Source: CALLCD01 sp039196965
Lineage (GTDB): Bacteria; Pseudomonadota; Alphaproteobacteria; Caulobacterales; Hyphomonadaceae
Direction: 5' to 3'
Assembly (NCBI GenBank): GCA_039196965.1
Contig: JBCCUK010000009.1
Location: 1-64,000, forward strand
Length of the DNA: 64,000 nt
The notes below the pieces were generated by a model that saw nothing but the letters and a program-made list of their open reading frames with translations, searched no databases and was not told where the DNA came from. A program made the translations under genes and the position numbers. Shown in pieces: positions 33,961 through 42,564 of the stretch (position 1 is its first letter; the number at the start of each line of letters is the position of its first letter).

Positions 33961-34115
33961 TCGCTACGGTCGTAAGGATGAGAGATCTTTGATGAGCTAT
34001 TGCTAGTGCTGGCAACTCGTCAGAAAAAAGCATTGAAAACGAAATAGACGGCCGGACTTAAACTGGTTTACAGGTCAGAGACATTCAGAATTCTGGCGCG
34101 CAGGAGCATCCTTCC

Positions 34116-34814
34116 ATGGCGAACAAGGTCTTTCCCGATGCAAAGTCTGCACTTGAGGGCTCTCTCTTTGATGGCATGACAATCATGTCCGGCGGGTTCG
34201 GCCTATGCGGCATTCCGGAGCTTTCGATTGCGGCAATCCGCGAGGCAGGCACAAAAGATCTGACCGTTATCTCCAACAATGCCGGCGTGGACGGCTTCGG
34301 GCTGGGCGTCCTACTGGACAGCAAGCAGGTCAAGAAGATGGTCTCGTCCTATGTCGGCGAGAACAAGGAGTTCGAACGGCAATATCTCTCTGGCGAGTTG
34401 GAGCTTGAGTTCAACCCTCAGGGCACTCTGGCTGAGCGTTGCCGGGCCGGTGGCGCGGGCATTCCGGGATTCTATACCAAGACCGGCGTGGGCACAGTGA
34501 TCGCCGAGGGCAAAGAGCACAAGGAGTTCGACGGTGAGACCTATATTATGGAGACCGGCCTTGTTGCCGATCTCGCCATCGTCAAGGCCTGGAAGGGCGA
34601 TGCCCAGGGCAATCTGATCTACCGGGCGACGGCGCGGAACTTCAATCCGATGATGGCGTCCGCTGGAAAGGTCACCATTGCCGAAGTTGAAGAAATTGTG
34701 CCTGTTGGCTCGCTCGATCCCGACCACATCCATACCCCCGGCGTTTTCGTTCAGCGCATCGTTCAGGGCGAGCATGAAAAATGCATTGAACAGCGCACCG
34801 TGAGAGACGCCTGA
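34116..34814 (+). CDS. 3-oxoacid CoA-transferase subunit A
   Basis: A 232-residue type-I CoA-transferase alpha subunit. The CoA-binding GGFGLCGIPELSIAAI is near 27-42. The later ETYIMETGLVADLAIVKAWKGD and NLIYRATARNFNP are typical of ScoA/AtoD. AGGAG lies 9 nt before the ATG. Its partner subunit B is encoded at 36409, with an acyl-CoA dehydrogenase and a SnoaL-like gene inserted between. In most genomes the two subunits are adjacent. It moves CoA between a 3-oxoacid and a short acyl donor; the exact acid is unknown. Confidence 0.9.
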   Translation: MANKVFPDAKSALEGSLFDGMTIMSGGFGLCGIPELSIAAIREAGTKDLTVISNNAGVDGFGLGVLLDSKQVKKMVSSYVGENKEFERQYLSGELELEFNPQGTLAERCRAGGAGIPGFYTKTGVGTVIAEGKEHKEFDGETYIMETGLVADLAIVKAWKGDAQGNLIYRATARNFNPMMASAGKVTIAEVEEIVPVGSLDPDHIHTPGVFVQRIVQGEHEKCIEQRTVRDA

Positions 34815-34816
34815 CC

Positions 34817-35995
34817 ATGTCCTATCAAGATGAAGCTCTTGCTCTGGATATCGGGGAACGCGTCGAAGACTTCGTTCGCAATGTCGTTGCACCTTATGAG
34901 CACGATGACCGCCTTGACGAACACGGACCACAGGAAGCCCTCGTTATAGAACTGCGCGAGAAGGCCCGGGAAGCTGGCGTTATGACCCCGCATATTCTTG
35001 CCGATGGAGCTCATCTTACCCAGCGCGGTACGGCTCATGTCCTGAAGAAATCCGGCCTGTCACCGCTTGGGCCAGTGGCTTGCAATACCGGTGCACCGGA
35101 TGAAGGAAACATGTTCCTTCTAGGAAAGCGGGCGACCGAGGAGCAAAAAATCCGCTTCCTTGAACCTCTCGTTTCCGGGGAGGCGCGGTCGGCCTTCTTC
35201 ATGACCGAGCCAGCTCTGGAGGGCGGAGCGGGCTCCGATCCCTCCATGTTGCAGACGCGCTGTGTGAAGGATGGCAATCACTGGGTCATCAACGGTCGCA
35301 AGACCTACATTACCGGCGCGATCGGTGCGAAGGTTGGAATTGTCATGGCGAAGTCCGAGGAGGATGGTGCATGCATGTTCCTCGTCGATTTGCCGGACCC
35401 GGCCATCAAAGTCGATCGGCAGCTCGATACGATCGACAGCTCCATGGCTGGTGGGCATTCGGAGATCACCATTTCCGATCTGCGTGTCCCGGCCAGTGAT
35501 ATGTTGGGCGATCCCGGCGACGGCTTTCGAATGGCGCAGGTGCGCCTCGCCCCGGCCCGCCTGTCTCATTGCATGCGCTGGCATGGCGTTGCCACCCGAG
35601 CTCAGGAAATCGCTACCGATTATGCCTGCAAACGCGAAGCCTTCGGCAAGCTGCTCGTCGACCATGAAGGCGTCGGCTTCATGCTTGCGGAAAATCAGAT
35701 CGACTTGAAACAGGCTGAGCTGATGATCGACTGGTGCGCCGATGCGCTGGACCTCGGCGAGACCGGAAATGTCGAAAGCTCCATGGCCAAGGTTGCAGTG
35801 TCGGAGGCGCTGTTCCGCGTTGCCGACCGGTGTGTGCAGGTTATGGGTGGCATGGGTGTCACCCGGGATACGATTGTCGAACAGCTATTTCGTGAGGTGC
35901 GTGCCTTCCGCATCTATGATGGTCCCACCGAGGTGCACAAATGGTCGCTTGCAAAGAAGATCAAACGCACGCGTGTGCCAAAGACGGCGAGTTAG
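34817..35995 (+). CDS. Acyl-CoA dehydrogenase family protein
   Basis: A 392-residue flavoprotein. FFMTEPALEGGAGSDPSM and HWVINGRKTYITGA are the FAD-binding and substrate-loop regions. The C-terminal half has VQVMGGMGVTRDTIVEQLFR and EVRAFRIYDGPTEVHKWSLA, the ACAD signature region, as seen in ACAD10/11-like members. It oxidises an acyl-CoA to the enoyl-CoA, passing electrons to ETF. It starts 2 bp after the CoA-transferase subunit A stop and is followed by the SnoaL-like gene after 1 bp, so the four genes are one operon. Confidence 0.9.
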   Translation: MSYQDEALALDIGERVEDFVRNVVAPYEHDDRLDEHGPQEALVIELREKAREAGVMTPHILADGAHLTQRGTAHVLKKSGLSPLGPVACNTGAPDEGNMFLLGKRATEEQKIRFLEPLVSGEARSAFFMTEPALEGGAGSDPSMLQTRCVKDGNHWVINGRKTYITGAIGAKVGIVMAKSEEDGACMFLVDLPDPAIKVDRQLDTIDSSMAGGHSEITISDLRVPASDMLGDPGDGFRMAQVRLAPARLSHCMRWHGVATRAQEIATDYACKREAFGKLLVDHEGVGFMLAENQIDLKQAELMIDWCADALDLGETGNVESSMAKVAVSEALFRVADRCVQVMGGMGVTRDTIVEQLFREVRAFRIYDGPTEVHKWSLAKKIKRTRVPKTAS

Positions 35996-35996
35996 A

Positions 35997-36395
35997 ATGA
36001 AGCTTGAGAGCCTGACCCGCAACGATCTGACACCTGAAGGTTTTACCTGGCTGACATCCTATATCGCCGCGATTGATGCTCGCGACATCGAGACCTATAG
36101 CGACTTCCTCGCGGAGAATTGCTCCTTACGGATGAATTATGTGCCGGTCATGGAAGGCAAGGACAACGTCCTGACAATGCTCGGCTCGATCTGGTCGAGC
36201 CTCGCCAATATGGTGCACGAGCCTCTGATGATCCTCGGCGACGACCATGACTTCGCCCTAGAGACCATCCATCATTATACGATCCCGAGTGGAAAAGAGA
36301 CGCCCATTCCGGCAACCGAGTTCATCTCCCGGAATACCAATGGGCATGTCGATCGTATTCGTATCTACTGCAATGCCGACCCGGCCTATAGCTAG
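35997..36395 (+). CDS. SnoaL/NTF2-like small protein
   Basis: A 132-residue protein starting at ATG 35997, one base after the acyl-CoA dehydrogenase stop. The opening TWLTSYIAAIDARDIETYSDFL is the helix pair of SnoaL-like folds, followed by strands ending in FISRNTNGHVDRIRIYCNADP. No catalytic set is recognisable. It lies inside the CoA-transferase operon, between ACAD and subunit B. An open frame extends upstream into ACAD but is not coding. A comparable small gene sits between HIBCH and HIBADH at 15952. Confidence 0.7.
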   Translation: MKLESLTRNDLTPEGFTWLTSYIAAIDARDIETYSDFLAENCSLRMNYVPVMEGKDNVLTMLGSIWSSLANMVHEPLMILGDDHDFALETIHHYTIPSGKETPIPATEFISRNTNGHVDRIRIYCNADPAYS

Positions 36396-36408
36396 GAGAC
36401 CCTGACCC

Positions 36409-37038
36409 ATGCCCTGGACACGAGAAGATATGGCCAAGCGCGCTGCACAGGAACTGGAGGACGGTTTCTATGTCAATCTCGGTATCGGCATTCCGACCCT
36501 GGTTGCCAACCACATTCCCGACGGCGTTGATGTAACCCTGCAATCCGAAAACGGAATGCTCGGCATGGGGCCGTTTCCGACAGAAAACGAGGTTGATGCC
36601 GATCTTATCAATGCCGGCAAGCAGACCATCACGACCCTGCCGCGCTCCAGCTTCTTCGATAGCGCCACGAGCTTTTCCATGATTCGTGGCGGTCATATCG
36701 ATCTGTCGATCCTGGGTGCGATGGAAGTGGCGGAGAACGGCGATCTGGCCAACTGGATGATCCCCGGAAAAATGGTGAAGGGGATGGGCGGAGCCATGGA
36801 TCTCGTGGCTGGTGTAAAACGCTGTATTGTGACGATGGATCATACCAACCGGAAAGGCGATTCGAAGCTCCTGAAAGCATGCACATTACCGCTCACCGGT
36901 CAGGCCTGCATCGATCGCATCATCACTGACCTTGGCGTTTTTGATGTCGTTAATGGTGGACTCAAGATTATCGAACTCGCTCCCGATGTCAGGTCTGACG
37001 AAGTCTCAGCAAAGACCGAAGCGACGCTGGTTGATTAG
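36409..37038 (+). CDS. 3-oxoacid CoA-transferase subunit B
   Basis: A 209-residue beta subunit of a type-I CoA-transferase. The catalytic glutamate is E47 in LQSENGMLGMGPFP. NLGIGIPTLVANHIPDG at 23-39 and the C-terminal GKMVKGMGGAMDLVAGVKR and LPLTGQACIDRIITDLGVF are family hallmarks. It combines with subunit A (34116) into an active enzyme. It ends the operon and overlaps the convergent degenerate GGDEF gene by 4 bp. Confidence 0.92.
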   Translation: MPWTREDMAKRAAQELEDGFYVNLGIGIPTLVANHIPDGVDVTLQSENGMLGMGPFPTENEVDADLINAGKQTITTLPRSSFFDSATSFSMIRGGHIDLSILGAMEVAENGDLANWMIPGKMVKGMGGAMDLVAGVKRCIVTMDHTNRKGDSKLLKACTLPLTGQACIDRIITDLGVFDVVNGGLKIIELAPDVRSDEVSAKTEATLVD

Positions 37039-37799
37039 AACCGGCCATTACATGTCTTGTTACCCTTGAAGCGTTTCGCTTTCTCGAGACCAGTCTCGGC
37101 GACATCAAGGGCTTCATCGACTTTCGCCTGCACGCCGAGGGTTGAGTATCCAATGCTCAATGTGACGTAGGATGATACCCCGTCATGATAGATCACTGCG
37201 TCGGAAACGGTTTGCCGGACCCGCTCGCAGATCTCTTCAGCCTTGGCGACAGACACATCGTGGAGGAGGGCAAAGAAGCGGTTGTTTGAGGACCTTCCCA
37301 TTTTGTCGAATGGTCCGCGCAAAGCAGCATGGGCAATTCGTGCGACCTGCATTTGTGTGGCGTCAGAGTATTCATGGCCATGGCGGTCTCGAAGATCATG
37401 AAAACGATCGATCTCGAAAGCCATGATCGCACTTGGCCGGCCAGACCGGATCACTCGGTTTAACTCATCCTCCAAGACGAGGTGAAAGAAACGCGGTTTG
37501 AGTACGCCTGTAAGGTCATCGACTGCGTCGAGGGCCAGAAGCCGCCTTCGCAGCTTGTCTATATCGATAAAATGGCTTGCCGCAATGACACCCATTGGTA
37601 GCGCAACGCAGGTCGTGACTGCGAGCGCCAGGCGAAGCACAGCACCGGCATAGCTAATCTCGCCGAGCTGCCACGTGTAGCAAATCCAAATTGTAACAAG
37701 AGCAAGCGCCGCCGCATTGACCGCGACGAACATCCCGAATGCATCCAGCAACGGTCTCCGGCTCGCCCCCCCGGATTCCTGAACTGTATTCATAATCAT
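37035..37799 (-). CDS. Membrane protein with degenerate GGDEF domain
   Basis: A 254-residue protein with two transmembrane segments (about 22-43 and 50-74) and a GGDEF-like domain. DDLTGVLKPRFF (94-105) matches the conserved DxLTGLxNRRxF start of GGDEF domains. The active-site loop reads RS-SNNRF-FALL, with SNNRF at 171-175 in place of GGDEF/GGEEF, so metal and GTP handling residues are lost. It should not make c-di-GMP and may act as a receptor or protein partner. The start is uncertain: ATG 37799 or 37793; no ribosome-binding site is obvious, and the frame is open to 37961. Confidence 0.75.
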   Translation of the reverse strand: MIMNTVQESGGASRRPLLDAFGMFVAVNAAALALVTIWICYTWQLGEISYAGAVLRLALAVTTCVALPMGVIAASHFIDIDKLRRRLLALDAVDDLTGVLKPRFFHLVLEDELNRVIRSGRPSAIMAFEIDRFHDLRDRHGHEYSDATQMQVARIAHAALRGPFDKMGRSSNNRFFALLHDVSVAKAEEICERVRQTVSDAVIYHDGVSSYVTLSIGYSTLGVQAKVDEALDVAETGLEKAKRFKGNKTCNGRF

Positions 37800-37953
37800 G
37801 TCAGTAGAGGGGATTGACCTTACGATATTGCTAAATGATTCAGAAAATTTTCCGCTATGTGAAAACCGTGTCTCCTTCAAATAATGCGTTGATCTCACCG
37901 ACCTGGCGTCTAAGACACGCGGGTAACAAGCGCGAAATTCAGGAGATGGGCTA

Positions 37954-39471
37954 ATGGCCAAGGGAGATATGCCGGTACTCGTTGGGGCAGGGCAGACGGT
38001 TAGTCACTGGCGTGCTGATGACGGGCTCGAACGAGTGCCGACTTATGTTTCCCTTGCCAGCGAAGCGGTTAAACGTGCCATCGATCAGTCGGGCGTAGAC
38101 GACCTTTCTTCTTCAATCGACACATTGGCAATGGTGAGAACGTTTGAAGATTCGGTGCCGAATTTTCCCTATCCCTATGGTCGTGCACAGAATTTACCCC
38201 GGTCGTTGGCAAAAGCGATAGGGGCTAATCCCACTGAAGCGATTTATACGGTGTCAGGCGGGCAGAGCCCGCAAAGCCTCGTCAATGAAATGGCCGCACG
38301 TATCCATGATGGGAGCAGCGAGGTTGCGCTTGTTGTCGGGGCTGAAATCACAGGTGCCACAAAAGCCGTGCGGCGGGCGGGCTTGACCCTCGATCTTTCC
38401 GACGAGACGGATGGGCAGATTGAGGATCGCGGAATGGGGCCGTTGCTCCTCACCCGCGGGGAGATCAAGCATGGGATCGTGAAGCCTGCCTATTTCTATG
38501 CCTTGTTTGAAAATGCTATTGCTGCCCGCAAGGGTGAAAGCCGATCTGAGCACAGACGATCCATGGCTGAGCTGTTCAAACCGTTTGCTGATGTGGCTGC
38601 TGTAAATCCGTATTCACAATTTCCGACGACACACAGTATCGATTTTCTCGCTGAGGCTTCCGAGCAGAACTATCCGTTTGCTGATCCATTTCTGAAGTGG
38701 CACATGGCGCAGGACGCTGTGAATCAGGCCGCTGCTGTTCTGCTCATGTCCGAAAGCAGAGCGAATGAACTGCAAGTCCCTGAAACATTGCGTGTTTACC
38801 TGAGAGGGGCCGGAGAGGCGGTCGATGTAAACATCTCCGAGCGGGAACGCCTTGACGGCTCATGGGCGATGGAGGTCGCGGTGGCCCAGGCGTTTGAGCA
38901 GGCTGAATGCTCTGTGGGCGATCTAGCGCTTCTGGATTTGTACTCCTGTTTTCCTTGCGCAGTGACAAGCGGATGTGCCGCGTTGGGAATCGATCCTCAC
39001 AAGGATGATTGTAGTCTTACGCTTACTGGCGGATTGCCCTTTTTTGGAGGGCCTGGAAACAACTATTCCTTGCACGCTATTGCCAGCATGTATGAAGCCT
39101 GTCTCCGCAAGCCGGATGCGCTCGGACTTGTGCTCGCCAATGGTGGGTGGATGACGAAAGAGGCCGCGGCTATATATTCAAAGCAGCGCCCAGGCGCGTT
39201 CACGCCGTCTACTGCGCCGGCAACACCGACGCAACATATTGAACCCATCTTGGGTCCTGCTACCGGTATTATTGAAACCTACACGCTCGTTCGGTCGAAA
39301 GGTGCGCCAAGACAGGTTATTGCTTTTGTAAAAACAGAGTATGGTGACCGGCTTATCGCCACCAGCTTCGATCCGGAGACCGTTGCCAGTATGGATACGG
39401 ACGAACTTGCAGTTGGTCGACATGTAACCGTTTCATGCGAGGGAGAAGTAAACACGCTCTCCCTCACATGA
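37954..39471 (+). CDS. Thiolase-like protein (TLP1-type), probably acyl-CoA acetyltransferase-related
   Basis: A 505-residue thiolase-superfamily protein. The N-terminal half (MPVLVGAGQTVSHW, about 6-19) and GGLPFFGGPGNNYSLHAIASM in the C-terminal half are thiolase-like. The segment where thiolases carry the nucleophilic cysteine reads TVSGGQSPQ (99-107) without Cys. LLDLYSCFPCAVTSGCAALG supplies cysteines elsewhere. The last 80 or so residues form the extra C-terminal domain of TLP1 proteins. Catalysis is therefore doubtful; related proteins act in lipid or sterol metabolism. AGGAGA lies 8 nt before ATG 37954. It is next to the CoA-transferase operon but separated by the minus-strand GGDEF gene. 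Confidence 0.78.
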   Translation: MAKGDMPVLVGAGQTVSHWRADDGLERVPTYVSLASEAVKRAIDQSGVDDLSSSIDTLAMVRTFEDSVPNFPYPYGRAQNLPRSLAKAIGANPTEAIYTVSGGQSPQSLVNEMAARIHDGSSEVALVVGAEITGATKAVRRAGLTLDLSDETDGQIEDRGMGPLLLTRGEIKHGIVKPAYFYALFENAIAARKGESRSEHRRSMAELFKPFADVAAVNPYSQFPTTHSIDFLAEASEQNYPFADPFLKWHMAQDAVNQAAAVLLMSESRANELQVPETLRVYLRGAGEAVDVNISERERLDGSWAMEVAVAQAFEQAECSVGDLALLDLYSCFPCAVTSGCAALGIDPHKDDCSLTLTGGLPFFGGPGNNYSLHAIASMYEACLRKPDALGLVLANGGWMTKEAAAIYSKQRPGAFTPSTAPATPTQHIEPILGPATGIIETYTLVRSKGAPRQVIAFVKTEYGDRLIATSFDPETVASMDTDELAVGRHVTVSCEGEVNTLSLT

Positions 39472-39515
39472 GCCGATCATCTATGCCTGTAATCGTTTAG
39501 ATCGTTGAAGACCTG

Positions 39516-39917
39516 TCAGGCAACTTTGGAGAGCTGCTGACCTACGGACAACATCAGTATGCGATGTACCGCCTCCAGATCTCCTATATCATCTAATTGA
39601 TCGATGAATTGTCTGCACTCTTTTTGCAGGTCAGCCTTTCGCAGGGCCTCACTACGTGCCTCATCCTCATCAATCTCCCCAACCTGGTCGGGATAGAAAT
39701 AGCTCAGCGGCCGTTTAAGCACGTGGGCAATCTCATATAGTTTCCCGGACGAAATACGATTTACTCCCCGCTCGTATTTCTGAACCTGTTGGAATGTGAT
39801 GTTTAACATTTTGCCGAGCGCTTCTTGAGTTAGTTTCAATTCACGCCTGGCAGTTCTAACTTGTGTTCCGACATATCGATCTATGTCGGTTGGCTGCTTT
39901 ATAGCCTCATTACTCAC
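39516..39917 (-). CDS. XRE-family helix-turn-helix regulator
   Basis: A 133-residue regulator. A Cro/C1-type HTH lies at about 17-73 (VRTARRELKLTQEALGKMLN and TFQQVQKYERGVNRISSGKL), then YFYPDQVGEIDEDEARSEAL and a helical tail. This layout is common in alphaproteobacteria, where such regulators control stress or cell-cycle related genes. Its target is unknown. GTG 39917 has GGGGG 7 nt upstream. The 260 bp upstream of it, before the end of the symporter gene, hold no gene; they contain only a CCTAG...CTAGG inverted repeat at about 40004-40024. Confidence 0.82.
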   Translation of the reverse strand: MSNEAIKQPTDIDRYVGTQVRTARRELKLTQEALGKMLNITFQQVQKYERGVNRISSGKLYEIAHVLKRPLSYFYPDQVGEIDEDEARSEALRKADLQKECRQFIDQLDDIGDLEAVHRILMLSVGQQLSKVA

Positions 39918-40176
39918 TTTAGAACCCCCTTCTGTTCCATTCTCCTGATTGAAATAAAGCTCACTTTCTGGAAGTCATTTAACTTACCAATAGTACAATT
40001 GTGCCCCTAGGTTGCGAAACACTAGGAACTCGTCTCATATCCGTGAGTGATTACCAGATCAACATACTTCAGCCAGTTGGGCTGCCAATACTCGTGAAAG
40101 GCGAGATTATAGCGAAATAACGTACGTTTTGCGAGGGAAAAGACCCAAGTTACGTAAGGTTACCCCGGACTTGTAC

Positions 40177-41616
40177 CTATTGACCGGTTTGGGTTTTCCG
40201 AATCGCAAGTTCTCGCAGATTGGCTTCATGCGTGCCCTGATCGATCCGATAAAAGCAAACGGCAATGATCATTGCGGACCACAACATCCACAACAAGACG
40301 GCGTACCATGCGCCGAGGTTCCAAAGCGTATCTGCATCTATGGTTCCGGGCGAGGCGTTCGATGGAAAGGCAACCAGGCTGAGTACCACGCCGGCGGCAA
40401 ACCCTCCTAACCCTTGATTGCTCTTTCTTGTGAAAGTGACGGCAGCGTAGAAAACCCCTTCTGACCGGCGGCCGGTCTTCAGCTCGCTTTCCTCCACAAG
40501 ATCCGCGATCATCGAGTACAGCACCGCCTGGAGCGCTATAATAAGCGCGACGTCTATAGTGTTTACCGCGGCGACGATCGGAAAGAGCCACGGATCACCA
40601 GCCGGTGGCATGAGGCCGAAAAGTCTCAGCACGACCGGTATTGGTGCTGCACCGAATGCGACACAGCCGAGAATTATAACGGCTCGTTTCTTGCCGAAGA
40701 CGCGGGTAATCATCGGAGCTATGGTGGCACCGATAATGGCGGAAAGCGCGACGAGCGCTGTGAAGATAAAAATTTGGTCTTGAGTGAACTCCCAGAAGTA
40801 GGACCAGATCAGAAATGTCAGCGCACCGCTGAAACCTGTCGCGACTGCTCCGAAGAGCGTGGCGATGAAGAGCGCACCGAAGGATTTGTCGAAAAGCGTT
40901 TCGAAAATTTCCTGGAAGGCTCTTGAGAGTGCAAACTCCTGTTTTGGTGGTGGATCGTTGAAGTGCTTTATCCGTCCGTGTGTGCCGAGGGCCGAGACCA
41001 TGATGGCGAGAAAGATGACGACTGATGCGATCACACCATAAGTCGCATAGCCATCAGCATTCAGCACACCGTCCGAGTAGGTTTCATTCGGCCTTAACAG
41101 CAGACCGAACATAAGGATTGTCATGGCGTTGCCGACAAACCAGCCGAAGAATAAGCGGAACGACTGTAATGTCGTGCGCTCATGGTACTGCGAGGTTAAC
41201 TCCGGCAGGAGCGCCGAACTCGGCGTTTCATAGAACGTTATGAATGTTCGGATCAGGATCGCTGTGGCGAGGAGATACCAGAATAGGGCACCATCGCTCC
41301 AATCGGGTGGATTCCATATAAGAAAATAGACAAGCCCGATCGGCACGGCCGCCGCATACATAAATGGATGTCTTCGGCCCCAGCGGGATCGCCAGTTATC
41401 GGAGATATACCCGACAATCGGATCGCTGATGGCGTCGAAAATGAGTGCGATGAGAATCGCAAGCCCTACAAGGGCTGGCTCAAGTCCGACAACCTGCCCG
41501 TAGAACAGGAGAAGGAAATAAATAAAGCCGCCATCCTTTACGCCATAAGCAGCTGAACCAAACCCATATGCGAGTTTGGTTCCGGTCCCCAGACGCTCAG
41601 CAGATGACTTTGTCAA
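40177..41616 (-). CDS. GPH-type (glycoside-pentoside-hexuronide) sodium/proton symporter
   Basis: A major-facilitator-type transporter of 479 residues with about 12 membrane segments. DAISDPIVGYISDNWRSRWGRRHPF (about 54-78) is the classic GPH loop. The upstream 90 codons of open frame are Arg-rich and not membrane-like. I took TTG 41616 because GGAGG lies 11 nt upstream; GTG 41634 is another option. The substrate is not shown, as no sugar-degradation genes are adjacent. It is downstream of rph on the same strand with a gap of 136 bp. Confidence 0.82.
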   Translation of the reverse strand: MTKSSAERLGTGTKLAYGFGSAAYGVKDGGFIYFLLLFYGQVVGLEPALVGLAILIALIFDAISDPIVGYISDNWRSRWGRRHPFMYAAAVPIGLVYFLIWNPPDWSDGALFWYLLATAILIRTFITFYETPSSALLPELTSQYHERTTLQSFRLFFGWFVGNAMTILMFGLLLRPNETYSDGVLNADGYATYGVIASVVIFLAIMVSALGTHGRIKHFNDPPPKQEFALSRAFQEIFETLFDKSFGALFIATLFGAVATGFSGALTFLIWSYFWEFTQDQIFIFTALVALSAIIGATIAPMITRVFGKKRAVIILGCVAFGAAPIPVVLRLFGLMPPAGDPWLFPIVAAVNTIDVALIIALQAVLYSMIADLVEESELKTGRRSEGVFYAAVTFTRKSNQGLGGFAAGVVLSLVAFPSNASPGTIDADTLWNLGAWYAVLLWMLWSAMIIAVCFYRIDQGTHEANLRELAIRKTQTGQ

Positions 41617-41752
41617 GCTGCCTGTTTCCTCCACTTTTGGAGCACCATGGGTCAGTTTTTTTGTTATTGCAAAACTATAGTTGAGTGACGTGGCGGCAAT
41701 CTTGGGTCCGCGGTCGAGAGGTGCACAAGGCTCGCCTCTGGTGGATGAGCGG

Positions 41753-42478
41753 CTAGCCGATAGCCGCCTTCTGGGCCTCAAACAGCTCGGAGCATCCCTT
41801 TTCAGCAAGGCGCAATAGTTCTTCCAGCTCGGTCTTTGTAATCGGCCGCTCTTCGCCTGTCCCCTGAACTTCGATGAAGCCGCCATCGGAACTCATGACG
41901 ACATTGACATCGCCTTCGCCGCCGGAATCCTCGGCATAGTCAAGATCCAGAACCGGCAGATCTTTCCAGAGCCCGACAGAGACAGCCGCAGCCTGTTTCT
42001 GAATAGGATCATTTTTGATGAGCCCCTCGTCTTTCAAATAGCGGCAGGCGAGCGCCAGGGCGACGAAACCTCCGGTGATGGCTGCGGTTCGGGTTCCGCC
42101 ATCGGCCTGCAGTACATCGCAATCAATGGTGATCTGGTTTTCGCCAAGAGCTGACAGGTCAATAACCGACCTGAGTGACCGTCCGATCAGGCGCTGAATT
42201 TCCTGGGTTCGGCCCGATTGCTTGCCGGCCGCTGCTTCACGCCGTCCCCGCGTATGCGTGGCCCTTGGCAGCATGCCATATTCGCCGGTTACCCAACCGG
42301 TGCCGCGGCCACGCATCCAGCCTGGAACATTGTCCGTCCAGCTGGCTGTGCAAAGCACATGTGTATGACCGAACTTTGCCAGGCACGAGCCTTCGGCATA
42401 GCGGGTCACATCTGTTTCGAGAGAAATCGTGCGAAGTTCATCGACAAGGCGGCCCGAAGGGCGGTGTTCAGCAGACAT
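41753..42478 (-). CDS. rph: Ribonuclease PH
   Basis: A 241-residue phosphorolytic 3' exoribonuclease. RPSGRLVDELRTISLETDVTR (6-26) and CTASWTDNVPGWMRGRGTGWVTGEYGMLPRAT carry the active-site arginines. GRTQEIQRLIGRSLRSVIDL and DCDVLQADGGTRTAAITG complete the RNase PH core. It trims tRNA 3' ends. ATG 42478 is the clear start. It lies between the YeeE/YedE transporter and the GPH symporter genes, all on the minus strand. Confidence 0.96.
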   Translation of the reverse strand: MSAEHRPSGRLVDELRTISLETDVTRYAEGSCLAKFGHTHVLCTASWTDNVPGWMRGRGTGWVTGEYGMLPRATHTRGRREAAAGKQSGRTQEIQRLIGRSLRSVIDLSALGENQITIDCDVLQADGGTRTAAITGGFVALALACRYLKDEGLIKNDPIQKQAAAVSVGLWKDLPVLDLDYAEDSGGEGDVNVVMSSDGGFIEVQGTGEERPITKTELEELLRLAEKGCSELFEAQKAAIG

Positions 42479-42564
42479 TGATAGGTCTTCTCATTTTGAT
42501 CCGCTTCGTCTCAAGCGCGTTTGACGTCGGTTGTCCATGGGGGACTTCCGGTATGCCAAGATGA

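Noticed and set aside
40177..41616. Sugar-utilisation island around the GPH symporter
   Set aside because: Neighbours are an XRE regulator and RNase PH; no glycosidase, kinase or isomerase gene is adjacent, so the substrate cannot be inferred.
41617..41886. 90-codon N-terminal extension of the GPH symporter
   Set aside because: It is Arg/Ser-rich and unlike membrane transporter starts, and a GGAGG site favours a start at 41616.
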